Below, piece by piece: positions 53,584 to 64,000 of a DNA stretch of 64,000 nt. The notes under the pieces are model-generated. The model saw only the letters and a program-made list of their open reading frames with translations, was not told where the DNA came from and did no database searches. Source of the DNA: Adiantum capillus-veneris (lineage: Eukaryota; Streptophyta; Polypodiopsida; Polypodiales; Pteridaceae); assembly GCA_014529385.2 (NCBI GenBank), contig CM043943.1:105870355-105934354 (forward strand), in the 5' to 3' direction. Both the position numbers and the translations under genes were made by a program. The first letter of the stretch is position 1. Each line of letters starts with the position of its first letter.

Positions 53584-53903
53584 CTACAAGAAGTGCTACA
53601 ATCAAAGGGTGTAGCAATCTTGAAAATGCCAAAAAATTGCCTTATATGGAGAAGAAACTAGCATGCATACCTTGCAAACAGTGTTTGTGTGGCAACTGTT
53701 AAAGTACATGAATGGAGAGAGGGAGAGAAAAATTAGATGCGGCATGCACACATTTGAGATTGAAGTGCTATGCATGCATGCAAGAAAGAGAGTGAGAGAA
53801 GAGGAGAATGTCCCCAAACAAATGCAAATGCTACTTCCCCCCCACATGTGTCCCTCAATGAGCTTAGGTGAGCCTATTTTTAAGTTTGTAAAGACTTACA
53901 AGA

Positions 53904-53906
<3 letters not shown>
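53584..53906. repeat. Dispersed repeat J, copy 1
   Basis: Aligns with 58371-58660 (gctacaatc...aagcaactatc-like start, tgcatgaatgcaagaaag block, gagcctattt-taag). It could be a solo LTR or LTR piece, since a TATA-like run lies near its end, but ends and TSD are not clear. Confidence 0.6.

Positions 53907-53969
<63 letters not shown>
53905..53969. repeat. (GA)n microsatellite
   Basis: Uninterrupted GA tract next to J copy 1. Confidence 0.95.
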
Positions 53970-53972
<3 letters not shown>

Positions 53973-54121
53973 ATAAATAGAGTTGTTTGTGAGCATCCCA
54001 CATCATCCATTACATATTGAGAGACAATTCAACAATCAAGATTACTTTGAGCATGTCAACCATAAAATAAATATTAATAATGCACCATAAATAAATATCA
54101 CTACATAGTCTCTCATTAAGG

Positions 54122-54820
54122 AAGCACCATGATGTTCACATTTTAAAGTGTTTGGATGTATTTCTAATGTGTATGTGTTAGATGATTTAAGGAAAAAACT
54201 TAATTGAAAGGATGAAAAAGGTGTGTTTATTGGCTATTCAATTGAGTAGAAAGGTTATAAATGCTGGGTAAATGGAGGATAAATGCTACAATCATGTCAC
54301 ACATCAAGTGAGGGTGAGCAAGGGTGTAGTGTTTGATGAAATGGAAAGCTCATGTGTTGATATAATAGATCATATGGGAGCTAACCTAAACAAGCATGTG
54401 ATTACTAGTAATTTTGATGCACAATAATAGGTGTTGAGTGGATCACAAGGGTCACAAGATAGCAACCTTGCTGTAAATCCATGGGTGGAAGATTGCATGA
54501 AAAAGTGAGTCCTACAAACTCATCAAATGTATCCAAGAAAGGTAAAGAGAAGGTTGATGAAGGCATGGAAATGCATGATGTTACTGTAGGACGTAATGTT
54601 CTAAATGGTGGCTCTAACGGGTCAAAACATTGTCTTGATGAGGAGCTTGGTATACCCCCTATAGGTGTGAGAAGATTTCATGATGGAAATAGGGCACCTG
54701 AAATGATCCAATGCTAGATAGAATTGAAAGAAACATGAATTATGTGCAGAGATTCATGTATGATAGTTATGTGGCTACACATTGTGCATAAATGGCAGGA
54801 GTTTCATAGGATGTTGAGCC
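54122..54820 (+). pseudogene. Copia F: integrase end and integrase-RT linker
   Basis: K-V-F-G-C near 54148, F-I-G-Y-S near 54222 and K-G-Y-K-C are the C-terminal integrase pattern. An open linker (54481-54717) follows, then fragments up to E-P-T at 54821, where element E interrupts. Several stops. No 5' parts of F are recognised. Confidence 0.65.
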
Positions 54821-54825
54821 TACAT

Positions 54826-55046
54826 TGACAAGCCAATGTGGAAGCTCTATGGTGTGGGTGTGTATGCATTGTGGTGAGTGTAGAGTGATAGACTATGTGT
54901 GGGGGTGGAGTACCTACTTCTTAATGAGTGATACCCTTTATTTTTTATGTAGAAAGAATAAGATCAACGATTGTCACACTGAAATCAGTGGGCGGCTGGA
55001 CACTGGACGTCCTCGAGGCAAGGCACATGCCACCTTTACCCCAACA
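54826..55046 (-). repeat. 3' LTR of element E
   Basis: 221 bp. Contains a decayed CTTATTCTTT hairpin that is better kept in the 5' LTR. Confidence 0.8.
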
Positions 55047-55072
55047 TACTCTCACTTAAAGGAAAATGTGCC
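55022..55072 (-). other. Inverted repeat bracketing the E PPT/LTR junction
   Basis: Minus-strand arms GGCACATTTTCCTTTAA (55056-55072) and TAAAGG...ATGTGCC (55022-55039) pair at both ends (7 and 6 bp) around an internal mismatch. Same position as in D and H. Confidence 0.75.
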
Positions 55073-55134
55073 GATAAGTGGGTCCAACTAGACAACTACT
55101 TAGTATATATAAGTAATATAGGCAAGAGACTCTC

Positions 55135-55404
55135 TCAGCCTATGCCTAATGGCTCGCTCACTCGATCTACATGCAACCGTATCGGCTCTACTAATATGCA
55201 AGTGTGTGAATCGACGGTAGAGCTTGCATGCATCCCATAGATTTGAAAAACCCATAGACATCTCTGTATGGTCTGCATAGCTCCACAATGCATAATGCGA
55301 GTGTCATTCATCGTACAACTGCCTGCTGCAAATGCTCCCACTACAGCTATTAGGTCGGGCCTTGACACTAGTAGGTCATATATGAGAAACCACAACGCTG
55401 ACAA
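55135..55404 (-). pseudogene. C-terminal tail ORF of element E
   Basis: 89 codons: L-I-Y-D-L-L-V-S-R-P-D-L-I-A-V-V-G-A-F-A-A-G, then a diverged tail ending L-G-I-G. This matches the last ~90 residues of the D polyprotein (S-R-P-D-I-A-T-A-V-G-A-F-A-A-G ... V-G-I-G), i.e. the RT/RNase H remnant. Upstream, about 55600-55660, F-F-D-M-F-M corresponds to the D linker motif. Confidence 0.75.
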
Positions 55405-56062
55405 AATCTATGCAACCCTGGCTGTACTAGCTTCCTTGGTGATATCTGCATATACTGCATCATTATGACAACTGATCATGTATGGATGTACTAGCCTTCT
55501 TGGTGCTATTTGCATACATTACATCATCAGGACTACTCATCACGTGTAGATGTATCATAATTGAAACTACAATGGCTATATCCCTCTCATCCATAGGTGG
55601 AACTATGTGTTTTGCATCCACTCAGCATCTAGCATGAACATATCAAAGAAACACATATATCTGTCTCTAGGGCGCAGAGTTGCTCTACCTCTATCTGCAC
55701 AGACTCTAACGAAACCTGTTGTGTCTCATTGGAGCAATCCTGCTCCACCTCTACCTCTGCAAAGTCCACTGACATGTTGGAAAATTCAGAGAAAAAATCA
55801 CTATTTTGTTCCTACTATAATTCTAAACTAAACTTCAAAAAACAAACATCTCGATTGCATCCAAAACATGCCAAAATCCTAGCTTAGACTTCTGAAATCA
55901 CATCCATCCGAGTCCATGTGATGAAGAGATGGAAAAAACGGTGTTTCGGAGCTCGAAAATGGCAAAAATGAGTTGCAATAAAACTTGTTCTCACTTTTCC
56001 TTTGCACTTCATGACGTAATCTCAAGGTTTTCGCCGCCACTCCCCTTGTGCTTTGATACTAG

Positions 56063-56285
56063 TAGAAGAGCACAACAATGCCAAAGTTGTCTGGTGTGGG
56101 TGTGGGTGTATGTGTACGATGAACGTAGAGTGATAAACTGTGTGTGTGGGTGGAGTACTCACTACTAAATGAGTGAGACCCCTTATTCTTTCATGTAGAA
56201 AGAATAAGGTCAGTGATCAGTGAAGTTAGTGGGTGGTCGATGACGTCCGACCTCGAGGCAAGGCACATGTCGCCTTTACCCCAAC
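56063..56285 (-). repeat. 5' LTR of element E
   Basis: About 223 bp. Contains CCTTATTCTTT-CATGTAG-AAAGAATAAGG (about 56182-56210), a perfect 11-bp hairpin. Confidence 0.8.
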
Positions 56286-57107
56286 ATACATGTTTTGATG
56301 GGACATCTGAAAATGTAAAATGGAAAGAGGCTATGAATGAGGAGATAAATGCCTTGAATGGAAATGAAACATGGAAGTCACTGCCATTGCCTGAAGGTAA
56401 GAAGCCTATTGGATGTAGATGAGTACACAAAATTAAGAACAAAAGTACCGGCAATGTGAGTAGGTGTAAGGCTAAACTTGTAGCCAAAGGATATGCACAC
56501 ATGTATGGGATTGATTATGAGGAAAATTTTGATTGGCTTTCAAGATGGAAATTGTTAGAGATTTTATTATTGTGGCTACCACAAAGGGCTGGTTTTTACA
56601 TCAAATGGATGTCAAGAATGCCTTCTTGCATGGTGATTTCCAAGAGGAAGCGTATATGGAGCAACCACTAGGTTATGAGGACACAAGCCACCTAGATTAT
56701 GTATGTAAGCTTTAAAACTCTATTTATGAGCTAAACAAGCCCCCCTGTGCATGGCATGATAAGATAGCTCAGTAGCTTATCACTATTGGTTTTTGTACGG
56801 TTAACGGAGACCATTCATTGTATGTGCATAAGGCAATGTCAGGCTTGCGATTGTAAATTACGTGGATGATCTCATTACTAGGGGTGATAGTTTAGATGAT
56901 GTAGAGCATGTTAAGGTTCTTTTGAGAAGCAAATTGACATGAAAGATTTGGGCGATATGCACTAGTTTTTAGGAATTTAGGTGATACATATTGAACATAT
57001 CATATGGCTCTCACAGAGAAATCATAGGGTGGATATGCTTTCAAAGTATGGTCTAGCTAATTGTAAGCCTATTTCCACACCCTTGGATCAAAATTTGAAG
57101 CTTTGAG
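56286..57107 (+). pseudogene. Copia F reverse transcriptase
   Basis: W-K-E-A-M-N-E-E-I, L-P-E-G-K-K-P-I-G, K-A-K-L-V-A-K-G-Y (about 56470-56500), [12 protein letters not shown] (about 56605), N-Y-V-D-D-L-I (about 56855, both Asp intact) and P-I-S-T-P-L (about 57070) are in copia order with frame changes. This is a different lineage from A, G and H. RNase H of F is not seen; the next sequence is opposite-strand element I. Confidence 0.75.
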
Positions 57108-57143
57108 TTGATTGACAAAAAGCACTGGAGAATGCTACCTGTA

Positions 57144-57900
57144 TCAAAAGATTATGGGCACCTTGATGTACATAACAATCTCACAACAACTCCTCCTCAA
57201 GCTACTCATACTGCAAGCATCACTGAGAATCATTGTAGCTTCTTTGCTCCTATGACATTGGTGAAGAGATTGGCTACCCAACTCTCTATTCCGGCCTAGC
57301 AAGATTGATGTCACCACATCCAAGACCCTCTCTTTAATGATGTGATAGTGTGCCTCTATATGTTTCATGCATGCATAAAACATCAAGTTCCACACCAATT
57401 GGATGTTGCTAAGGTTGACACGATATATGAAAACAGATCCATGTACATGTATCTCTAGGCTTGAAAGTAACATCTCTAGCCATGCTACCTCACATGTTGT
57501 GATAGTTGCACCCCTATACTCTGCCTCTATACTTGACAGTGCTATAGTGGGCTACTTTGATTGTAGATCATCAATCGAAAACACTACTATCCCAATTTGA
57601 ATATGTGAATCGGTACACCCACCACTTTGCATCATAGAAGAGCTAATCCAATGTAGCTCTCATATAGTACCTCACTATGCATCTCACGCCATCCAAAGGT
57701 GGCTTGCTCGGAAGTTGCATAAACTAGCTCATTAAACCAAAAGCGTAGCTCAAGTAGGATGTCAAGCTCTATGCTCAACTACATTGTGAGGAGATATCAA
57801 GCTCTATGCCCAATTGAGCATTGCTACACGTTATTCATCATTGGTGCATGTGAGTTGTTACAAGGATATTTGCAAGAGATACAACAATTGGACTACAACG
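57144..57900 (-). pseudogene. Copia I: RNase H fragment (-)
   Basis: A-L-S-S-I-E-A-E-Y-R-G-A (about 57497-57540) followed by L-M-F-Y-A-C-M-K-H-I-E-A-H-Y-H-I-I (about 57340-57390) is RNase H of a copia element in minus orientation. RT-end sequence continues toward 57900 in degraded form. No LTR assigned. Confidence 0.65.
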
Positions 57901-58370
57901 ACTTGGTCTACCTACCAAGATAGATGGCATACTTATCCGCCATTCATTCACTAACTAGTAGCTACTCACTATGACCACTTACAAATTATGCTTTCTCCAT
58001 GCTATATCACTTTGCTTTGTAGCCCTTATCTTTGATTCTTTTAGTGAAGAAGAAGAAGCTTGATAGGATCCATCTCTATGTGTCCTCTCTTCTTGTTGTG
58101 TATGTGTGCTTGCAAGATCTTGATCTCCCTTCTCCATTGATTCCCTTCATTGTACATATATAGACACCTTGATGTATCAGCTGTGTGTCTGTTTTTTCTA
58201 AAACTTATTATACTCCTGTTTGCATATCCATGAAGAACCCAAAAAAAAGGAACAACAATAAAAGAACTTGAGAGAAAGTGGAAGAAAAGACTTAGCTAAA
58301 TCTTCTTGGTGCATAGAGATCTCCAAAGCCATGATCCACATTTTACCAAAAAAACATTGATATAGCTCTC
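57901..58370. other. Stretch without supported gene
   Basis: AT-rich; I see no ORF, LTR end or RNA gene. Confidence 0.45.
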
Positions 58371-58660
58371 ACACCACTGCTACAATCGAAAGGCATAGCG
58401 ACTTTGCAAATACATGACAATACCATCTATAAGGAAGCAACTATCACACACACCTTGCAATCGTGTTTGTCAGACAATTGTTGTGAAGTACATAAGTGGA
58501 GAGAGGGAGAGAGAAATGAGGTGTGGCATGCACACCTCCAATATTGAAGTGCTATGCATGAATGCAAGAAAGGGAGTGAGAGAAGAGGAAAATGACAACA
58601 AATAAGGGCTATGTGAGCCTATTTATAAGTTTTTGATGTGTTATATCTTGAATAGAGAGA
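58371..58660. repeat. Dispersed repeat J, copy 2
   Basis: Direct-orientation partner of 53584-53906; lacks about 40 bases present in the middle of copy 1. Ends with GAGCCTATTTATAAG, a TATA-like run. Confidence 0.6.
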
Positions 58661-58720
58661 GAAATGAGATGGAAATGAGAGGGAGAGAGAAATGAGAGGC
58701 GACATCCACCCACGTCCTGT

Positions 58721-58722
<2 letters not shown>

Positions 58723-58785
<63 letters not shown>
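58723..58785. repeat. (TC)n microsatellite
   Basis: TC tract at the left limit of fragment L. Confidence 0.93.
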
Positions 58786-58792
<7 letters not shown>

Positions 58793-58902
58793 GCCTCTCC
58801 ACACATGCACCGCATTTGTGCACCACCAAAACTAGTGGCATATGGATGCGTCAATTCTGAGTTTAGGATAGTCGTCACTCCCTCATCATCCATAGGGATT
58901 GT

Positions 58903-59141
58903 TGTTAGGATCAAAGCTATGGTGGGTGAAGCCAGTGAGGATCCATGGCTGCTTGGATGCATGCAAAAATAAGAGAGAGAGAGAGAGAGCTAGTCGACAG
59001 AGATGTAAACAATGCTTGTATTAACTTTGTAAAACAAAAACCTTACAATATAAGCCATGCAAACTTCCAAAAGGAGATTAAAGTGTATCTACATGCCTTA
59101 TGAGGCATGGCCCAGGGGGAGGACTTGAAACCTAAAAATCA
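58903..59141 (-). repeat. 3' LTR of element K
   Basis: Shares the AGCTATGGTGGGTGAAG...AGTGAGGATCCATGGCT block, GA tract and CTAGTCGACA...TTGTATTAACTTTG block with the other LTR. Confidence 0.85.
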
Positions 59142-59154
59142 CCCCCTCAAGCCC
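59121..59154 (-). other. Inverted repeat bracketing the K PPT/LTR junction
   Basis: Minus-strand GGGCTTGA (59147-59154, internal) pairs with TCAAGTCC (59121-59128, LTR) with one G-U pair. The 5' LTR copy reads TCAAGCCC, a perfect complement. Confidence 0.65.
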
Positions 59155-60180
59155 GAACTAGATATACCACTCTCATGATACCTCTAGTTTTTAGTATTCT
59201 CATCAACTATGAGTTTTAGGTTCTCTCACAACCAACGATTTTGGTGTATCCATAACCTTGTGCTTCTGTTAGGCTACCGTAAAAGGAAGTTTTTGGCTCA
59301 CTACCAAAGCTTGGGTTTAAGGTGTACCCAATAACCTCATGAGAAGTAGGACACAAATGGGCTGAAAACAAAGTTTTTGGGAGGTCTTACCACTTATGTG
59401 TGGCAGGGTCTATAACCCTTTACAAACTTTTGATTGCATGGCAATAACTGACAATTGAAAGGCTAACAAAACTTCTATGACATTGAACATATAAAAATAA
59501 TTTGTAAACTTTGCATGTGTTGGCTGGCCAACTTGTTGTAGCAAAACTTTTGATTTGTGTGGTCTTCATCTCCCTTAGGAATGGGTAGCTCAACACCAAT
59601 AGGATAATCACATTGATAATGTGTTTTACCATTTTTGTTGCATCAATTTTGCAAGCCAACTGAGCGCCTTTTGTTGGGTACAGTTACCGTTGACAAGTCG
59701 ATGGAAGCATCTCAAGATGTTCTTGAACCAGCAGCAGTTTGCCACACCTTCGCCAAGTGACTCCTCCTATGATGAATGCTTGCCTATTAGCATTGCTGAG
59801 CACGAGCCGAGGATTTGAATAAGCTCGAGGGACCGAGGGTAATAAGATCGTGTGAATGACCTCTTGAAGGGGTTAAATTAGGTTGGCCAATTTGAATAGC
59901 TAATGTGAAAACAAAAGACGAGCTCTATAATGGTAAACCATCACAGACGACATAGAGCATGGGGAGTTCTATTCGCAGTAGGCTGAGGAGGCGGAAATAG
60001 CAAGAGTTGAAGTGTTGAAATTTGCTTTCAAGCCAAGGCGAACATCTTCATGCAAAGCGTGGTCGATTTGTTGCAGGTTGATGAGCCTTCTCTCTCCTCT
60101 GCTAGTGGCTACTCCTGCGAGTCTAAACCAAGCGGAGATCGATGCCAAGCAAAGCTAAGAAGGCAAGGCTTTGATACCAG
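59142..60180 (-). other. Interior of element K
   Basis: 1.04 kb, no ORF with homology on either strand. Confidence 0.7.
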
Positions 60181-60244
60181 TGTTAGGATCGAAGCTATGG
60201 TGGGTGAAGCTAGTGAGGATCCATGGCTACTTGGCGGTGTGCAG

Positions 60245-60323
<79 letters not shown>

Positions 60324-60477
60324 AGTCGACACAGATGAAAACAACGCTTGTATTAACTTTGTAAAACAAAAACCTTACAATATAAAAGGCCTTGCCATGC
60401 AAACTTCTAAAAGGAGACTAAAGTGTATATGCATGCCTTATGAAGCATTTCCCACGGGGAGGGCTTGAAATTTAACA
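60181..60477 (-). repeat. 5' LTR of element K
   Basis: 297 bp including (GA)n at 60249-60321; adjacent PBS on its left. Confidence 0.85.
60249..60321. repeat. (GA)n microsatellite inside the K LTR
   Basis: Uninterrupted; the other LTR has only about 16 bases of GA at the same place. Confidence 0.93.
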
Positions 60478-60927
60478 TTTGTATCCACATGTCCTAGCAT
60501 TCACCATATCAACCTCTAGCATGAGCATGTCAAAGAACTCCATATCACTCATCTCCACCATTGTAGGAGGTATCTCTCTCCTAAGAGAATCCATATGTTG
60601 TGTCTCGCTAGAGCATGGCATGCTAACTCTGCATCTACAGACATGTCGTGCACAACACTCTAAATCTCATCCACAAAAGATACGTGTCTAGTCTCTCGCT
60701 GACATGACAATAATGTAATCGAGACCATGTCGTCTCGCACCTTAGATGCATGCAATAGGGTAGACCAAGCCAATCTTGGCTCCTCTCACAATGACTAGTG
60801 AACCGCAATGTATTTGGAAGAACTGCTCTCCAAGTAGTACTTGACATCTACTGTCTCTCAATTGTCTCACCGAGATCAAACTATGTCTTGCACCTCAGAT
60901 ACATGCATATGGTAGACCAAGCCAATC

Positions 60928-61242
60928 TTAATTGAGGAACATATCGCACATGACAAAGTGTGTATGATGCACCCTCAATGCACCATTGGGAAATGACAAA
61001 CATAGATCTCTTTCACCTTCTATGTCACACATTGAACCATCAACAAGTGGCATGCAACCAAGTCTCCCATGAGAAAAACTACTAAAACACTCACAACATG
61101 GTGTGGTGTGGAAAGCAGCATCGCAATCTAGTAACCGTTGTGGAGAAAGTGTGCTATCCATAGACATATCTAAAAGAGGTATACTCAAGGCAAGCATGAC
61201 ATCATCATCATTGGAAGTTACCATCACTCTAGCATGTGTCAA
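60928..61242 (-). pseudogene. Protease-region ORF of fragment L
   Basis: 104 codons. L-S-P-Q-R-L-L-D-C-D-A-A-F-H-T-T aligns with D's W-L-L-D-A-D-A-M-F-H-V-T; then G-R-L-G-C-M-P-L-V-D-G-S and L-S-F-P-N-G-A match D's region 165-192. So this copy too lacks the canonical Gly. Upstream (about 61300) C-W-H-C is a knuckle remnant interrupted by a stop. Confidence 0.7.
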
Positions 61243-61412
61243 AATCGCATCTGCATCTTACATACATCTGTGCCACTACCTCGTGCATCTAAAGCAATGT
61301 CGACCCACAATGCCAACATCTCAAGTGTTGACACAAATGAGAGTATTGTCTCACATGAGTCATCGTCGTGGACTCATAACTATCACACGTATCAACTGCC
61401 TTAAGTGATGGC

Positions 61413-61602
61413 GTTGCACCTTTGCGCGGGCCCGGATGTTCGATGTCCGACCACCCGCCCACCGTGTGTGCATACCCTTATTCTTTGTATATGAAGAATA
61501 AGGAGCTCCTCACTTATACGACTTCCAGAAGTTGCTCCACCCACATACTCTCGTGCTTCTCCCATTCCCCGCATGCACCGCACGCATCCACACACTCACA
61601 AG
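61413..61602 (+). repeat. D/E-like LTR M (+), probable 5' LTR
   Basis: Matches the E LTR in order: GATGTCCGACCACC block, CCTTATTCTT-tgtatatg-AAGAATAAGG hairpin (61479-61506), GCTCCACCCACA block. It ends about 61600 (CTCACA) and is followed by TTGTATCACAGC, a degenerate PBS (61603-61614). The left end is ragged. Orientation is opposite to L. Confidence 0.55.
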
Positions 61603-62318
61603 TTGTATCACAGCTACCATGACAAACCGCGCGTGCGCTCGTTTCTCAACGATCGATTTGGATTCGACGGAGCTAACTGGCTATGGCAAAGCTCGGAGCT
61701 CAAGCTTGAGCTTGGCAGTTTCAGTAGATCCGACATGGATTGGGGCTTGATCGGAGGAGATTGGGGATCTCGGATCTTGGTGGTTCATACCCACGTGTGA
61801 AGTCCCTCTCGGGTGTTGGAGAATCTCAAAGGGAATCTCTATAGAATAAGGATCTACAGGAATCAAGGAGAGCTTTAAGGAGTCAAGGCACTAGAAGCTC
61901 ATTGTGTATAGTGTGCAAGCCATTGAAGGGAATGGTCTCATGAGCAGCTCAACAACAACAGAGAATCGAGCATGGAGTGTGCTTGAAATCGGGCTTGGAG
62001 AGCAAAGTCATCGACCAAAGGCAATCAAGTCAGGTATCTCTACAGGGTATAAACATAGCAGACCGGGGGCAAGAGCATAGAAAGGAAGGAGCTTCTGATT
62101 ATGGTGTGTGCGTGCACACACACACACACATACACACAAACACCTTGGACAAGTAGGCATATTTTCTTGCTTGCTAAAAATCTTGAAGGCTTGCGTATCG
62201 GGCAAATTTGGGCAAGCAGGTCAAAGCAGGTGGAATTGGGAAAGCCATGAAGGTTTAGAGCATTCGGAGTCAAGCAGCTGAAGAACGACCAGAGCATGGG
62301 AGTGTGGTGTTGAACACA

Positions 62319-62321
<3 letters not shown>

Positions 62322-62371
<50 letters not shown>
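62322..62371. repeat. (AC)n microsatellite
   Basis: AC tract; a shorter one lies at about 62115-62140. Confidence 0.93.
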
Positions 62372-62373
<2 letters not shown>

Positions 62374-62649
62374 GGCATTGGTAGTGAATCAAAGCAAAAA
62401 ATCGAGAGAATCGGCAATAGGGGCCGAGCAGAACTGGGCAGCAGGTTCAGGCAGAGAAGTAAGAATCGAGATCAACAGGTTGATAAGTAGTGTGTGTCTC
62501 TCACACAAATACATAGTCGTCGGACTATTGTTTAGTCTGTAGCACGACAGAAAAAAATTGAGCTCTTTTTTTTAAAGGGTGGGTGCACACCATTCCCCCC
62601 CTTTCTTCCCTATCCTTGACTCGACAATCAAGCACCATTCACACACACT

Positions 62650-62650
<1 letters not shown>

Positions 62651-62738
<88 letters not shown>
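62651..62738. repeat. Poly-G (41) followed by (GA)n
   Basis: 41 consecutive G (62651-62691) run directly into about 47 bases of GA. Overlapping proline- or glycine-rich ORFs are artefacts of the tract. Confidence 0.93.
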
Positions 62739-62742
<4 letters not shown>

Positions 62743-64000
62743 AAGAGAATAAGCCAGCATTGGAAGCATGGCAAGCCAGATAGAGAGGTAGAGAGAGAGT
62801 GCTCTTGGTGTACTCTCACGCACACATACATAGGTGTGTGCAAACACAGGTGGCGAGTAAGCCCGGGCATTACCCGACATCGGCCTAATTTCAAAGATCT
62901 TCTTAGCGATATTTCTCTACGATTCCGCATCATCGTTTCAGTGTTCTTCTCAGCCTTGGAGACTCCCTTCCGATGGTGGCGGGAGGTGGCCTCGACATTG
63001 ATTTCGACACCAATCGTACGGCTATTTGGCTAGCGTGCTTTCGTCCGACAAAACGGAAGGTGACATCGAGCATTTTCTCGGCTTCGAGCACAAGCTCCCA
63101 TACACATCGCCACTTTCGCCTAGCGAAGACAGCATCGATAATCTTTTCCCGACCTCGACACAGTAGGAGACGATAGAGTGAGAGCGGCATCAACTCTCCT
63201 CTAGCCCCCATCCGGAGCGGCCTGCCTCCGACGTACTCTCCACGACGTTTTGACTTCGTCTATTCTCGAGTTTTTGGCTTCAACGACACACTCGGCTCCG
63301 ACATCCCATTTTAAAGTGGGTTTTTTCCTCGAGCGTGCTTGTCTTTTGTCGACGAGTTTACCAATAGATGAGGTAGTGTGTGCCAGTTTCCTAACCGTTT
63401 TGCTCACAGGTTGCACAGTCTTTCCAGCACAGCTGATGCGACACATGTAGTGCTCATGCACAATTGTGTGGAGCATTCCAGAGAGATTTTTTGCACGGTT
63501 TGGTGCAATTTCATGCTATGTATACATTATGTGGATACAATTTGAACTAGCTATAGCTCGTAGGTAGCAGGTTCGCAGGTTTATAGGTGTTTTTGGATAG
63601 GTACATGTCCATAGAGCCACTCAATCAAGAGTGAGCTATTTTGCCAAGGTTTTGGCAGTGCTATGTATGCCATTTGTGGATCTGTTTACTAAGACACTGA
63701 GTGTCTGTTTTGCCGCAGTTTTTTGGTGAGATTTTTTGAGTTTTTATTCAGTCTTTAAAGGAACTTCTACCAGATTCTTGCCATGTTTTGCACGTATTCA
63801 AATTTTACTCTCTGATGGTTTACTGGTTGAGTTTACTCCCACTCTGGCAGTTATTTGTAATTTTTTGGCTTGCTGTTTGCGTTAAGTTTTGGCTCATTTT
63901 TCAAAGGAAAATCTGTTCATTTTTCTCCATCTTCTTGCCATAAAAGTTTGTAGTGTTATGTCATCTTGTACAGTGGTCGATATATTCCCATTTTGACAGT

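Larger units (their letters stand above)
54826..56285 (-). mobile_element. Copia element E, D-like, small, nested in F
   Basis: LTRs 54826-55046 and about 56063-56285 (minus strand TGTTGGGGTAAAGG start). TSD tacat at 54821-54825 and 56286-56290. PBS is degenerate (plus CTTTGATACTAG). The interior is only about 1.0 kb, with the D-like acidic linker remnant and C-terminal tail. It is much more decayed than D. Confidence 0.85.
58903..60477 (-). mobile_element. Element K: small non-autonomous LTR retrotransposon in L
   Basis: LTRs 58903-59141 (239 bp) and 60181-60477 (297 bp, longer mainly through its GA tract) with TG/CA ends. Plus-strand TTTGATACCAG before 60181 is the PBS (minus-strand 5' LTR); the PPT is GAGGGGG next to 59141. 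Interior of 1.04 kb is without coding homology. Flanks attgt/tttgt fit a TSD with one change. TRIM-like in structure. Confidence 0.82.
58800..61412 (-). mobile_element. D-like copia fragment L, carrying element K
   Basis: Sequence on both sides of K (58800-58902 and 60483-61412) matches the D/E interior: linker with F-F-D-M-L-M, protease region with D-C-D-A, decayed zinc knuckle (C-W-H-C). Both ends are truncated, by a TC tract on the left and by LTR M on the right, so no LTR of its own is present. Confidence 0.75.
61603..64000 (+). other. Leader-like region downstream of LTR M, no supported gene
   Basis: No ORF with homology. Part (62880-63480) is GC- and CpG-rich with short cryptic ORFs on both strands. 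63640-63740 contains TTTTGCC-rich phrases resembling the D and H leader motif. It may be a long leader of M with gag beyond the window, or a host promoter/first exon; the sequence does not decide. Confidence 0.35.

Noticed and set aside
62930-63211. 93-codon basic ORF in the GC-rich region
   Set aside because: No recognisable motif and competing ORFs on the other strand; GC-rich sequence lowers stop frequency.

Overview
The window is nuclear DNA of a land plant with a large, repeat-rich genome. The evidence is many Ty1/copia and Ty3/gypsy-type LTR retrotransposons primed from initiator-Met tRNA (TGGTATCAGAGC-type PBS), tRNA-derived SINEs and very long (GA)n/(AC)n tracts. A Penelope-type reverse transcriptase relic and the element mix would suit a fern or another non-angiosperm, but the species is not readable. 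I see no convincing host protein gene, rRNA, tRNA gene or CRISPR array; nearly every supportable ORF is retrotransposon gag/pol, and almost all are broken.

Layout. 1-510: 3' end and LTR of a copia-like element with repeated polypurine tracts. 611-3562: decayed copia A1 (+). 3563-7300: intergenic, with SINEs. 7304-9630: frameshifted RT relic, probably Penelope-like. 9856-13671: complete non-autonomous copia D (-), target-site duplication (TSD) catgt. 13677-19000: AT-rich, no gene seen, one perfect 116-bp tandem duplication. 19900-22045: a ~0.92-kb segment duplicated around a truncated gypsy-type LTR (B). 22046-25730: copia A2 (+). 25731-28340: a B LTR and an A gag/LTR fragment (A4), both (-). 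28345-44424: copia G (+), carrying two nested copies of copia H (H1 30096-35273, TSD ccttc; H2 38042-43562, TSD aagta), both (-). 44425-53545: copia A3 (-), split by element C (47463-53025, TSD aaagc), a 5.6-kb element with 154-bp LTRs and no recognisable coding. 53584-57900: copia fragments F (+) and I (-), with D-like element E nested in F (54826-56285, TSD tacat). 58800-61412: D-like fragment L (-), carrying the small non-autonomous element K (58903-60477). 61413-64000: a D/E-like LTR (M, +), then a GC-rich leader-like region running off the window.

The elements do not form a pathway; the order of events is visible instead: G before H1 and H2, A3 before C, F before E, L before K. The most unusual signals are structural. 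In at least six families the polypurine tract and first bases of the 3' LTR lie in the loop of an inverted repeat, one arm in the internal region and one in U3; arm sequences differ between families but stay complementary. Both gypsy-type 3' ends (B and C) carry a hairpin with an invariant AGGA loop and different complementary stems just upstream of the PPT. The D/E/L group lacks integrase and most RT, has D-x-D-A in place of the D-S/T-G-A protease site in both readable copies, and shares an acidic linker with an F-x-D-M-x-M motif, as expected of an old, propagated non-autonomous lineage. Five of the six stops private to H1 or H2 are CAG to TAG changes, the expected mark of CHG-methylation deamination.
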